Notes under the pieces: model-generated
What the model saw: only the letters and a program-made list of their open reading frames with translations
Database searches by the model: none
What the model was told of the DNA's origin: nothing
Program-made: the position numbers and the translations under genes
Source of the DNA: Rikenellaceae bacterium
GTDB taxonomy: Bacteria; Bacteroidota; Bacteroidia; Bacteroidales; UBA932
Direction of reading: 5' to 3'
Length of the DNA stretch: 12,560 nt
Assembly (NCBI GenBank): GCA_900771005.1
Contig: CAAGMI010000235.1
Coordinates: 1-12,560, forward strand
Shown here: positions 1 through 7,464 of the stretch, piece after piece
How the letters are laid out: each line of letters begins with the position of its first letter
Numbering within the stretch: the first letter of the stretch is position 1

Positions 1-101
1 TCAGAAGCCAAGGAATTAAAAAAAACGGGACCCAAACCCCAATGTCTTAAACCCCCAAAAAAAGCAAAAAAAACAAAATTGCCAAAACCCCCCCCCCCCC
101 C
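1..101. other. Low-complexity contig end with poly-C tract
   Basis: Positions 88-101 are 14 consecutive C. Positions 1-87 are A/C-rich with repeated A and C runs and show no recognisable acyltransferase homology in any frame, although one frame stays open on the minus strand. The same arrangement (poly-C tract then A/C-rich low complexity) occurs at the other end of the window, which points to a sequencing or assembly artefact rather than biology. A phase-variable homopolymer inside the acyltransferase gene is the alternative. Confidence 0.6.
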
Positions 102-102
102 T

Positions 103-666
103 GCCGAAATGTTGCAACTTATCCCCCGTCCTCGCCACCCAGACGCCAACACTAAACCAAACTATCGTCTGCATGACTGACGTCTTTAGCGGCATTGGCA
201 ATAGGAATAACAAGAGGATACAAATCAAAGCAGGGATTTCAAGCCTGTTGCTACGCAACCAGTCAACGCTCAAAATCAGAACCGGCGAAATAACAGCCAC
301 TAAAATCAAAAACTTCACATACCATAACGCCCCTAATAACGGACATACTCCCCAAACGCCCATGTCTGATAAATAGCCTTTGAAATGAAGTCCATGACAG
401 ACAATCGAAAACGCACTGCACCAAATCACATATGGAACAACGAGCGTCTTAAGTCGCTTCCTCATCTGCGCCCGCCACCACCGGAAAGACCCATCATACC
501 TCTTCATGAAAAAGTACCCGCTGATAACAAAGAAGAACGGCACAGCCACATTCTGAGCGGCTATTGCCATCACCTTTGTGTGCATCGGGTCTGGACCTTG
601 TCCTGCATGGAAAAAGACAACCACGCAGGCAAGGATAAACGAAATCAACTGGACTTTCTTGTTCAT
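103..666 (-). CDS. Family-3 membrane acyltransferase, 3'-truncated
   Basis: Acyltransferase-3 (OafA/Oac-like) integral membrane protein. The family moves an acyl group, usually acetyl, onto sugars of surface polysaccharides. About 188 residues are trustworthy, against roughly 330-380 for the family, so the C-terminal membrane segments are missing. The N-terminus has the family pattern: a first hydrophobic helix ending in the presumed catalytic His (H20, in VVVFFH), then a second helix with PFFFVISGYFF at 43-53, a basic loop (RKRLK, 69-73) and further hydrophobic segments around 76-90, 110-134 and 146-160. The ATG at 666 follows the stop of the upstream glycosyltransferase by only 5 bases, with AGAGGG just ahead of it. 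The open frame formally continues to a TAA at 16-18, but from position 101 leftward it runs through a 14-base C tract and low-complexity DNA, giving a Gly/Phe-rich tail that is probably artefactual. Acetyl as the donor group is inferred. Confidence 0.82.
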
Positions 667-671
667 GCCCT

Positions 672-1832
672 CTAGTCCACTTTAACCCATTCTGGCCGTT
701 GAATAGTTGCTGAATCCAACAACCATTCGTATGCCGCGTTCATCTTCGCCCCAATCGCGTCCCACGCGAAGTCGCGCTGCATCCACTTCCGGCCACGCCT
801 ACCCAATACACGCAGATCTTCACGACTCACGGACATCGCCTCGGACATCGCACGTTCAAACGCTTCGTCTTCAGTAGGCACCCACCATCCACACTTCTCG
901 GTATTCAGTCCCTCCCAGGGTGCACCATAAGAACAGATTGCCGGGACTTCTAACGCTAACGCTTCAGCGATCACCATCCCAAAATTCTCGGAAAACGTAG
1001 GCAGCACAATGCAGTCACTTTGCGCCACAAACTCCTGCTTCAATTTACCGTTAATTTCACCTTCAAACGACACACGCTTGCATCCCAGCATTGCTGCCAG
1101 TCGTTTCATTTCATCCGCATAGGAGTTACTGCGATCAGGCCCCACGATGGATAAATCCCAGTCTGGGAATTTCCCCTCGAGACGCGACCAAACCCGCAGC
1201 AAGAGATCTACGTTCTTTTTGGGATGAATACGGGAAAGGAAATACATCCGACGCCTGTTTCCAACTTTGCCGGCACGACAACACCGAACGACATCATCCG
1301 ACGGGATGTCAACGCCATTCGGCAACACGCAAACTGGCTGCCGATAACCCAACCGGCGGATATCTTCGTACTCGCTCTCCGCCGTAGCAACGAACATATC
1401 CGCATGGCGAAGCGCGGAATACTGGCACCACAATCCAAACAAACGTTTTTTCCATTTTGAGTTTGCCAGTGCCCATTTAGAAAGCGTCCCGTGAGGCTGA
1501 AGAACAAACTTGCAATTCGTACCACACCGCGCTGAATCAGGGTAGACATTCGGATACATCCACAGCCCATTTGTATGTATGATGTCAGCTTCTTTACATG
1601 CGCTACGCAATCCCCTCAACATCTCCGGCGAACGCCCCAATGCAAAACACGGGAAATGCTTGCGCGGATAAAACACGCCCACGACACCGATCTCTCCCGC
1701 TGGTGCAGGTTCGAGCGCATGAAGCGCGATTTGCGGACCAAGCGATCCCATTGCCCTACAAAGTGAAAGCACACAGTAGGTGACGCCACTCGACTCCTCA
1801 TTACAGGTCGGGACTACTTGGATGACTTTCAC
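672..1832 (-). CDS. Glycosyltransferase family 4 (GT-B fold)
   Basis: Cytoplasmic retaining-type GT4 glycosyltransferase, 386 residues, a normal length. It is expected to add one sugar from a nucleotide-sugar donor to the lipid-linked repeat unit. N-terminal Rossmann domain: opening strand KVIQVVPTCNEESSGVTY (2-19), with ADIIHTNGLW (82-91) and LQPHGTLSKW (111-120). Linker region VLPNGVDI (169-176). C-terminal domain: FLSRIHPKKNVDLLL (198-212), LSIVGPD (227-233) and the EX7E nucleotide-sugar motif, E282 and E290 in SENFGMVIAE (281-290). The start is a GTG at 1832 that overlaps the preceding gene's TGA as GTGA, with a good Shine-Dalgarno (GAAGGGG, 7-base spacing) ahead of it. The next gene begins 5 bases after its TAG stop. 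The sugar and linkage cannot be read from sequence. Confidence 0.93.
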   Translation of the reverse strand: MKVIQVVPTCNEESSGVTYCVLSLCRAMGSLGPQIALHALEPAPAGEIGVVGVFYPRKHFPCFALGRSPEMLRGLRSACKEADIIHTNGLWMYPNVYPDSARCGTNCKFVLQPHGTLSKWALANSKWKKRLFGLWCQYSALRHADMFVATAESEYEDIRRLGYRQPVCVLPNGVDIPSDDVVRCCRAGKVGNRRRMYFLSRIHPKKNVDLLLRVWSRLEGKFPDWDLSIVGPDRSNSYADEMKRLAAMLGCKRVSFEGEINGKLKQEFVAQSDCIVLPTFSENFGMVIAEALALEVPAICSYGAPWEGLNTEKCGWWVPTEDEAFERAMSEAMSVSREDLRVLGRRGRKWMQRDFAWDAIGAKMNAAYEWLLDSATIQRPEWVKVD

Positions 1833-2968
1833 GACACAGCCCCTTCTCTCGCAGCTTCAACTGCAGCACAAAAATTCTCCACCATCTGGTTCATTGAGTA
1901 TTTCTCAAAGGCGGCCCTTTGCGAATACTCGGCCATCTTCCTACGACGCGGTTCGTCTGCCAAAATGTCTGCGATCTTTACAACAAGATCCGCGACATCA
2001 TTTTCGGCGAAGCACAGCCCCGTCCGCCCATCTTCCATAATCTCGAACTCTGGCATTTGATGTTCAGCAACATTATGAGCGACGACAGGGACCCCATAAG
2101 ACATCGAGTGAATGATGCTCAAACCAATGGGCCCGGGATAGACAAAGGCTTTGGATGACATGAACCACGGAGCCATCACCTGCTGATCCCGTGTCGCCCC
2201 CACCCAGAAAATCCGATTGTCTACGCCTTTTCGCTTTGCCAACTCGACGCACTCATCCCTAATCGGGCCATCACCGATAACCGCCAACAGAACATCGTTC
2301 AACTTCGGGTCAGACAGGGCCTCTATCAATTGCCCGAGACGTGTTTTCGTCCTCAACACAGAACAAAGCACAACCATATTCTTGCCAAGGATTCCGTGAC
2401 GCTCCTGAAAGTCCACCAAACGCGAACCGTTCCAATATTCAATGGCCTTCTTAATCGGCTCCTGGTTAATTGTATTCCCCGTCGCAAACACCCGACCAGA
2501 TCGAAATCCCCGGCTTTCAAGATATTTAATCCCCGTTCTGGTATAACACAGGTAAACATCTGACAGAAACTTAGCTACAATCAATCTGATTCTGACTGAA
2601 AAAGGTTTTGAACTTGCCGTCCAATGATGGCCCCACCATACAACCTTTATCCCCCGCATTTTTGCACAAAGAGCTAAAAACATCATGGCCAGGTTGTGTA
2701 CGTCTCCGCAAGCTACCAGCACATCCCCCCTCCTCAGTCCTTCTAAGCTCAGACACCTCTGCCACTGAAACGGCCCGAAGCGCACAAACGAATGCGTATA
2801 ATCCGTCTTCATCGACGAAATCGGCAAGGAGACATCCTGTCCGTTAAACCCATCCGCCGCCCACAACTCAACTCTTCCGGGATATCGCCGTCCAACGCCC
2901 TCGAACAAGGCAACGCGGTATTCCGGAACGATTGGTTGAATGATTCGGATTTTGAAATCAGTCTTCAT
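1829..2968 (-). CDS. Atypical GT4-like glycosyltransferase
   Basis: Cytoplasmic GT-B glycosyltransferase, 379 residues from the ATG at 2968. A TTG one codon upstream is possible but less likely, because GGAGGT sits five bases before this ATG. N-terminal domain: IRIIQPIVPEYRVALFEGV (7-25), GDVLVACGDVHN (81-92) and KVVWWGHHW (108-116). C-terminal domain: LLAVIGDGPIRDEC (227-240) and FVYPGPIGLSIIHSMSYG (275-292). The usual EX7E signature is absent: the second Glu position is occupied by His (H287), and the first by a non-acidic residue. From memory, a Gly-Leu-Ser-x-Ile-His version is typical of one GT4-like subgroup, so this is probably natural variation and not decay, as the rest is intact and full length. 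It overlaps the upstream gene by 11 bases and the downstream gene by 4 (GTGA). Donor and acceptor are unknown. Confidence 0.88.
   Translation of the reverse strand: MKTDFKIRIIQPIVPEYRVALFEGVGRRYPGRVELWAADGFNGQDVSLPISSMKTDYTHSFVRFGPFQWQRCLSLEGLRRGDVLVACGDVHNLAMMFLALCAKMRGIKVVWWGHHWTASSKPFSVRIRLIVAKFLSDVYLCYTRTGIKYLESRGFRSGRVFATGNTINQEPIKKAIEYWNGSRLVDFQERHGILGKNMVVLCSVLRTKTRLGQLIEALSDPKLNDVLLAVIGDGPIRDECVELAKRKGVDNRIFWVGATRDQQVMAPWFMSSKAFVYPGPIGLSIIHSMSYGVPVVAHNVAEHQMPEFEIMEDGRTGLCFAENDVADLVVKIADILADEPRRRKMAEYSQRAAFEKYSMNQMVENFCAAVEAAREGAVS
1840..1846 (-). promoter_or_regulatory. Shine-Dalgarno for the GT4 gene with a GTG start
   Basis: On the minus strand this reads GAAGGGG, seven bases upstream of the GTG at 1832-1830. 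It supports the GTG as the real start despite the absence of an ATG nearby. The site lies inside the 3' end of the upstream glycosyltransferase gene. Confidence 0.6.
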
Positions 2969-4331
2969 CAATTACCTCCACAGAATAAATTTGCCGCGTC
3001 CCCTCATGAATGGAATCGAAATACGCCACCCTTCCGTCATACGACCAGCGCGGATGCAAATCACAATGAAGCCCGCTGCGGAAAAAGAGATAATCGCCTC
3101 GGTTGAAGTCCCTCTCGATTCGCGGATCAACACCCGCCATCGTCAAACGCCAGTCAAATTTTGTCTCATCAGGACGGTCGGAGACCATCCTGAACTTCCC
3201 GATGTCAAAACGTTTCTCCGATACAACATCATAGAACATCAGAATCCGATCCCCGGATTCGTCCGGGTAGGTGTCGTTAACAAGCCACGACATCTTCGAC
3301 GGGCAAGCCATTGGGTGTCCGTTCTCCGTCAACACCCCGACACCCGTCCGGTGCAATTCACTCCCCTTCGTATCCTTAATCAGCAAGAATGAGGATGAAC
3401 TCTTTCGATTAGCCGACACTGGATTAGAGCGATAACGCCGATCCAACATCTTTCGACGCACACCCTTCAAAACTTTAAACGCCGCCAATACGCCAGGAAC
3501 TCTCCAGATAGGCAACTCTCGGAGATGTGATGTGCGCCGTCCGTCTTCTCCCCATATGAATATTGTTTCGTCATCAAGCCAAGTAAAATGGCTCTCCCCA
3601 CCCTTTGCCAAGCATCGCATATTTGATCCATCGGCACCAACCGTCATCAACCGCGTAATCTCCCCACCATCAGCTACGCGATACCGATGTAAGAAGAGGA
3701 AGCGATTGCCAGCGGGGTTGAGCATCAAGTGCGTCACGTAATGCGGATAGCCCGTTTTGACAGGATGCTTTTCACCACAGCTCGCAATGTCATAAATCGA
3801 CGCCATCAATTCCGACTTACCGCTTTGCATGTCGCCAATCCAAAGGCCGTCGTCCTTCGGAAGGTCAACCAACCGCGTCGTTTTCGGCTGATGAACATAA
3901 CCATAGCCGCCAACCGAATAAATACGATTGAAATCAAAGTAAAACGCCTTTCGAGTCTGGGCATTCAAAGCATGGATCGGGAACGGGAGCGTCTCAACTT
4001 CCTCCCTCGCCCGCGCATCGCAGATCTTCGAGATGAGCCGCCCGTCATCCGCTCTGTCGTTGCACGTGTAGAGATCGGAATCGCCGATCCACTGCTGCCG
4101 CGAGCCCATCGGATAATTCCACGTGTGCGTTCTCCCGATCTCATGGAATTCACCGTCTGCAATGCTCACGGCCCCATTGCCACACGACTCGCCCGGAAGT
4201 GGAGGGCGCGAAATATCGTCAACCTCTAACGAGAGAAGCAGATCGCCCTTGGCATTGGCCTGCACGAGATCGTGAAATCCAAAGAGATGATGCTTCGGAC
4301 CGTTCGTGATTCGTTTCACCTCATATTTCAT
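2958..4331 (-). CDS. Soluble beta-propeller-like protein of unknown function
   Basis: 457 residues, no signal peptide and no membrane segment, so cytoplasmic as read. The sequence has propeller-blade-like repeats: an Asn/Ser-Pro-x-Gly turn followed by a hydrophobic strand, seen in LNPAGNRFLFLHRY (204-217), FTWLDDETIFIWGEDGR (249-265) and HPRWSYDGRVAYFDS (426-440). It also has a conspicuous N-terminal HHLFGFHD (14-21). This resembles TolB/WD40-like propellers and, more loosely, the oligogalacturonate lyase (PL22) fold, whose late blade carries metal-binding histidines in a His-Pro context; here H422 and H426 occupy such a region, and H197, H201 and H248 are further candidates. No enzymatic activity can be asserted. 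It sits between glycosyltransferase genes, overlapping both by 11 bases, so a role in making or sensing the polysaccharide is inferred from context. The ATG at 4331 has only a weak AAAGGG 12 bases upstream. Confidence 0.75.
   Translation of the reverse strand: MKYEVKRITNGPKHHLFGFHDLVQANAKGDLLLSLEVDDISRPPLPGESCGNGAVSIADGEFHEIGRTHTWNYPMGSRQQWIGDSDLYTCNDRADDGRLISKICDARAREEVETLPFPIHALNAQTRKAFYFDFNRIYSVGGYGYVHQPKTTRLVDLPKDDGLWIGDMQSGKSELMASIYDIASCGEKHPVKTGYPHYVTHLMLNPAGNRFLFLHRYRVADGGEITRLMTVGADGSNMRCLAKGGESHFTWLDDETIFIWGEDGRRTSHLRELPIWRVPGVLAAFKVLKGVRRKMLDRRYRSNPVSANRKSSSSFLLIKDTKGSELHRTGVGVLTENGHPMACPSKMSWLVNDTYPDESGDRILMFYDVVSEKRFDIGKFRMVSDRPDETKFDWRLTMAGVDPRIERDFNRGDYLFFRSGLHCDLHPRWSYDGRVAYFDSIHEGTRQIYSVEVIDED
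2974..2979 (-). promoter_or_regulatory. Strong Shine-Dalgarno (GGAGGT) deciding a start
   Basis: Minus-strand GGAGGT, five bases before the ATG at 2968-2966. It lies in the last codons of the propeller-like gene. It favours this ATG over the TTG at 2971 and shows that this organism uses canonical ribosome binding sites. Confidence 0.75.
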
Positions 4332-5145
4332 AATGTCTAAAGACCCTTTGATAGTAAGACTTCCTGATTAATGAGAAATCCAAGAGGCGAAATGCAAGGC
4401 AGAGTCGTCTCATCATGCCAGAACATCTGTACCCCGTGCGTTCCAGACACGCCTTTCTCTCAAGTTCAAACTTCGCTCGTTGTTCGGATGATAGCTTATG
4501 ATCTCCAAACTCGGCCGTTTTCGATCCAGTATGCATTCTGAACGCCCAACAAAAGCAATTAATCCGCCTCAATTTAACGCCCATCATTACGAACCGATAC
4601 CAAAGATCGTTATCCATCATGAAGTGCATGTCTTCGCGGATTCGTCCTGCCCGTTCGTACAGATCCTTCGTGAAGAAAGACGTTGGACCAAAGATTACCA
4701 ACGGCGAATTCTTGCGCTGCAAGAACGCCGGATACCAATGCGGTCCCCACCCAATTTCAATCACCCGTCCGTCTTCCGTGAAGCGGAAGAAATTTCCCGT
4801 AAACCACTCGCACCCAGGGTGTCGTTTCATCTTCTGCAAGATCTTCTCCAGCGCACCATCTGGCATCAGGTCATCAGCATTGAGCCATGTCAGGTATTTT
4901 CCCCTCGCCCTCGCAAACCCCTTGTTGAATGCATCACTCTGTCCCTTGTCAGGTTCACTCACCCACCAAGCGATCTTGTCTGCATATTTTTTGATGATCT
5001 CAACAGAATTATCCGTTGAGTCACCATCAACAACAATCAATTCGCAATCCTCGAACGCCCTTTGCGACACAACCGATCTGATTGCGTCTTCAAGAAACCG
5101 TCCATAGTTGAAATTAGCGATAACTATTGACAGTAGTGGTCTCAT
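4321..5145 (-). CDS. Glycosyltransferase family 2 (GT-A fold)
   Basis: Inverting GT2 glycosyltransferase, 274 residues, cytoplasmic, adding one sugar to the growing repeat unit. The start is taken as the ATG at 5145, which overlaps the preceding stop as ATGA. The frame stays open 18 codons further upstream, but family homology begins exactly here (RPLLSIVIANFNYGRFLEDA, 2-21), and GAGGAG lies 11 bases before it. Motifs: nucleotide-binding LIVVDGDSTDNS (36-47), then EPDKGQSDAFNKGFARARG (64-82), the metal-binding DxD-equivalent NADD (89-92) after YLTWL, and a later acidic MDNDLW (177-182) where the family's catalytic base usually lies. The C-terminal part from about 220 is basic (RRLCLAFRLLDF) and could touch the membrane or acceptor lipid. 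It overlaps the propeller-like gene by 11 bases. Substrate unknown. Confidence 0.93.
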   Translation of the reverse strand: MRPLLSIVIANFNYGRFLEDAIRSVVSQRAFEDCELIVVDGDSTDNSVEIIKKYADKIAWWVSEPDKGQSDAFNKGFARARGKYLTWLNADDLMPDGALEKILQKMKRHPGCEWFTGNFFRFTEDGRVIEIGWGPHWYPAFLQRKNSPLVIFGPTSFFTKDLYERAGRIREDMHFMMDNDLWYRFVMMGVKLRRINCFCWAFRMHTGSKTAEFGDHKLSSEQRAKFELERKACLERTGYRCSGMMRRLCLAFRLLDFSLIRKSYYQRVFRHYEI

Positions 5146-6251
5146 GCTTGTATTAACTCCTCGTAAACATTCTTCACATTCTCGGCATACTTCTCCCATG
5201 TGAAATTCTCACGAACCAACTTCGCCGCGTTTTTACCCGTTCTGTCGATTTCGTCACGATTCTTTGCAAGCCATTCAATGCGATCCGCAATCGCCTTGGC
5301 ATCCTTACTCGGAACAATGTATCCATCCTTGCCGTCGGTAATCGGGAATCCGCTTTCGTGCGTACCAATCACGCACATCCCCGCCGACATCGCTTCCATC
5401 CCGGACTGCGCACATCCCTCCGCGAGCGACGGGAATACATAGATATCACCGTTCGCAAGGAAGGACTTGAGTTCATCCTGCGGTTTTGGCCCATGAAAGG
5501 TAATCGGCAAACCAAACTGCTTATATCGCTCAATCAGGCCCTTGGCCGCGCTACAATCACCAACCACATCCATCTCAAAATCAACGAACCTCTCCTTTAA
5601 AATCCGCAATGCCTCAAGTATATATTCACCACCCTTCCGAAATCCGAAGACCCCAGTGAACAAAAGTCTCAGTCGTCCGACTTCCACCTTGGGCTTCCTG
5701 ATGCCGAAGAAATCCTCGCGTTCGCCCAAATGAACGACTTTCAGTTTCTCTGGCGAAAATCCCTGTTCGATGAATGTATCACGGACAAAGAAGGAATTGA
5801 CGAGGACGACATCGGCCTCTTCGCAATCTCTCATAACTTGCCGCCAAAAGATAGACTCCATTCCAAGATCAAACACCGCCCCATATTTCTCGTACTCTGA
5901 CCGCAATTGACGATCCATGAATGCCGGATGTGCGATAGAATGATCGACGACGACCTTCATTCCCAACTTCCTTGCCTTGACGAGTAAGCCGCCGCTGCCC
6001 GCTCCCGAACGGCAATGAAAAACTCCTGCGCCTTTTAAATGTCTCTTACAAAGCCAGCCATACAACGACCAGGACATCGTTCGACCGATCAACCGACGAA
6101 TCACCCTGAACGCCAGCTGCGCAAACTCATCATGCTCCTGCAAATATTCGACTGCGAGTCCACTCGTCCGGAGCGCGGCAACTGCGCTTCGGAAATGAAG
6201 AACTCCCAACCCGCCGGTCAGGACAACCTTACAGGGCCAACAATTCCTCAT
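5142..6251 (-). CDS. Glycosyltransferase family 4, tandem paralogue B
   Basis: GT4 glycosyltransferase, 369 residues. The opening KVVLTGGLGVLHF (8-20) is the donor-side Rossmann start; FHCRSGAGSGG (78-88) and VVDHSIAHP (101-109) are shared in form with the next gene upstream. C-terminal domain: LLFTGVFGFRKGGEYILEAL (196-215), MDVVGDC (227-233) and FPSLAEGCAQSGMEAMSAG (273-291), with an intact EX7E pair, E278 and E286. The C-terminal FTWEKYAENVKNVYEEL (350-366) is nearly identical to the neighbour's, so the two arose by duplication. It is about 40 residues shorter than its paralogue in the N-terminal domain. The ATG at 6251 lies 23 bases inside the upstream gene's 3' end, with GAAGGT close before it (spacing about 3, so weak); no other Met or GTG is available nearby. 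Its stop forms ATGA with the GT2 start. Confidence 0.92.
   Translation of the reverse strand: MRNCWPCKVVLTGGLGVLHFRSAVAALRTSGLAVEYLQEHDEFAQLAFRVIRRLIGRTMSWSLYGWLCKRHLKGAGVFHCRSGAGSGGLLVKARKLGMKVVVDHSIAHPAFMDRQLRSEYEKYGAVFDLGMESIFWRQVMRDCEEADVVLVNSFFVRDTFIEQGFSPEKLKVVHLGEREDFFGIRKPKVEVGRLRLLFTGVFGFRKGGEYILEALRILKERFVDFEMDVVGDCSAAKGLIERYKQFGLPITFHGPKPQDELKSFLANGDIYVFPSLAEGCAQSGMEAMSAGMCVIGTHESGFPITDGKDGYIVPSKDAKAIADRIEWLAKNRDEIDRTGKNAAKLVRENFTWEKYAENVKNVYEELIQA
5158..5220 (-). repeat. Duplication-derived repeat, copy in paralogue B
   Basis: The 3' coding end of paralogue B matches 6245-6307 in paralogue A in direct orientation; I count 53 of 63 identical bases with no gap. It encodes the shared RENxTWEKYAENVKxVYEEL end. 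It is the DNA trace of the tandem gene duplication, 1,087 bases apart. Confidence 0.75.
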
Positions 6252-7464
6252 AGACCTTCTTCACGTTCTCCGCATATTTCTCCCAAGTGTAATTCTCGCG
6301 AATCAACCGAGCGGCAGCCCGCCCGATTCGCTCCCGATCTGCGTCGTGCCGATTGAGCCATTCAATCTTATCTGCAATCGCCAGCGGATCCTTCATCGGA
6401 ACGACACATCCTGTTTCGCCATCTGTTATCGGAAGCCCACTCTGATACGTCGCCACAACCGGCAAGCCGGCGGCCAAGGCCTCCATGCCGGACTGTGCGC
6501 AACCATCCGCCAAAGACGGGAAAAGGTAATAATCGCACTCGCTTAGAAATGTCTTAAGGTCATCTTGTGGCAGTACGCCATGATACACTATGTTTACGTC
6601 CGAATACTTGTTTTGCAAAGCTTCGGGTATCGCCACTGAACCCACGACATCAAAACGCGCATCCAATCCTCGATCCTTCAGAATTCTTATCGCCTCAAGT
6701 GCATATTCAGCCCCTTTCAAAATAGAAAATCCACCCGTAAAGAGAATTTTCACACATCCGGTCATTTCGTATGTTTTCTTCAAACCATGAAAATCCTCTC
6801 TAACACCAAGCCGCACAATCCTCAACTTCTCAGGCGGTATTCCCCTTGAGACAAAAGAATCCCGAATATGTTCCGCATTAACCAAGACCATATCCGCATC
6901 CTTGCAATCCGCCACAACATTTCTCCAAACCCCATAATTAGGGGCAATGGCCAATTTCTGCCCCCAACGTTCATAATCCTCTTTAAGATTCTGTTCGGTT
7001 TGCCCCGGATGAAGCGCACTCTGATCAACAAGCACTTTTAGTCCACGATGCCGCGCAACAGCAATCGCTCCTGCCTGCCCAGCACCTGCACGGCAATGGA
7101 ATATCTCAGCATCCTTTATATGGCTCCTGCTCATATAGCCAAAGATAGACCATCCAACATGAGACACTGCACCATGAAACCGTCCCCTAAAGAGGATCCG
7201 ATTCACCACTCTCAAGCCCTGATCGAAAAAATCGGCAATCGGCATAGAAATGATCTGCATCTTGGAAGCGGCCGTTAAGCGCTTGGCCATACCATAGGAC
7301 AAATCACGCCCAACGATACGAGAGCAGAATCGGACCAGCCACCCCTTAGAATTACGTGGCACCCAGCCACAAATCATACAGATGTCAATGCTTGCCTTCG
7401 CCAGCCATTCCGCCGAAGACATCAAATGGAGCCTGCCGTATCCAATTGAAATGATAACTTTCAT
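6229..7464 (-). CDS. Glycosyltransferase family 4, tandem paralogue A
   Basis: GT4 glycosyltransferase, 411 residues from the ATG at 7464, which shares one base with the preceding TGA (TGATG). A GTG one codon earlier is also possible; GGGGGTG lies just upstream of both. N-terminal strand KVIISIGYGRLH (2-13); a segment at about 35-75 is missing from paralogue B. Shared blocks: FHCRAGAGQAG (122-132), LVDQSALHPGQ (145-155), REDFHGL (222-228), ILFTGGFSILKGAEYALEAI (240-259), FPSLADGCAQSGMEALAAG (315-333) and YTWEKYAENVKKVYEEL (392-408). The EX7E motif is Asp-X7-Glu here (D320, E328), a conservative change. Presumed cytoplasmic, transferring a sugar in the same repeat unit as paralogue B, perhaps to a related acceptor or linkage; that division of labour is inferred. 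Confidence 0.92.
   Translation of the reverse strand: MKVIISIGYGRLHLMSSAEWLAKASIDICMICGWVPRNSKGWLVRFCSRIVGRDLSYGMAKRLTAASKMQIISMPIADFFDQGLRVVNRILFRGRFHGAVSHVGWSIFGYMSRSHIKDAEIFHCRAGAGQAGAIAVARHRGLKVLVDQSALHPGQTEQNLKEDYERWGQKLAIAPNYGVWRNVVADCKDADMVLVNAEHIRDSFVSRGIPPEKLRIVRLGVREDFHGLKKTYEMTGCVKILFTGGFSILKGAEYALEAIRILKDRGLDARFDVVGSVAIPEALQNKYSDVNIVYHGVLPQDDLKTFLSECDYYLFPSLADGCAQSGMEALAAGLPVVATYQSGLPITDGETGCVVPMKDPLAIADKIEWLNRHDADRERIGRAAARLIRENYTWEKYAENVKKVYEELLAL
6245..6307 (-). repeat. Duplication-derived repeat, copy in paralogue A
   Basis: Partner of 5158-5220, same orientation, 53 of 63 bases identical by hand count. This copy also contains the start codon and ribosome-binding region of paralogue B, which begins at 6251 inside it. 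Confidence 0.75.

Noticed and set aside
88..101. Phase-variable homopolymer controlling the acyltransferase
   Set aside because: Not accepted as a feature because the sequence beyond the tract is low complexity and the same pattern appears at the opposite end; an artefact is more likely without read data.
3729..4229. Plus-strand open frame of 166 codons opposite the propeller-like gene
   Set aside because: Arg/Ile-rich composition typical of an antisense shadow; no motif and no coherent neighbours on that strand.
2958..4331. Naming the propeller-like protein an oligogalacturonate lyase
   Set aside because: The resemblance is at the level of blade turns and a late His motif only; it lacks a signal peptide and lies in a biosynthetic, not degradative, context.
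4498..5019. Plus-strand open frame of 173 codons opposite the GT2 gene
   Set aside because: Antisense shadow of a gene with clear GT2 motifs; the translation has no recognisable domain and there is no plus-strand operon context.
5146..5199. Eighteen-codon N-terminal extension of the GT2 protein
   Set aside because: It overlaps the 3' end of the upstream glycosyltransferase gene and has no family homology; the ATGA overlap at 5142-5145 is the better start.
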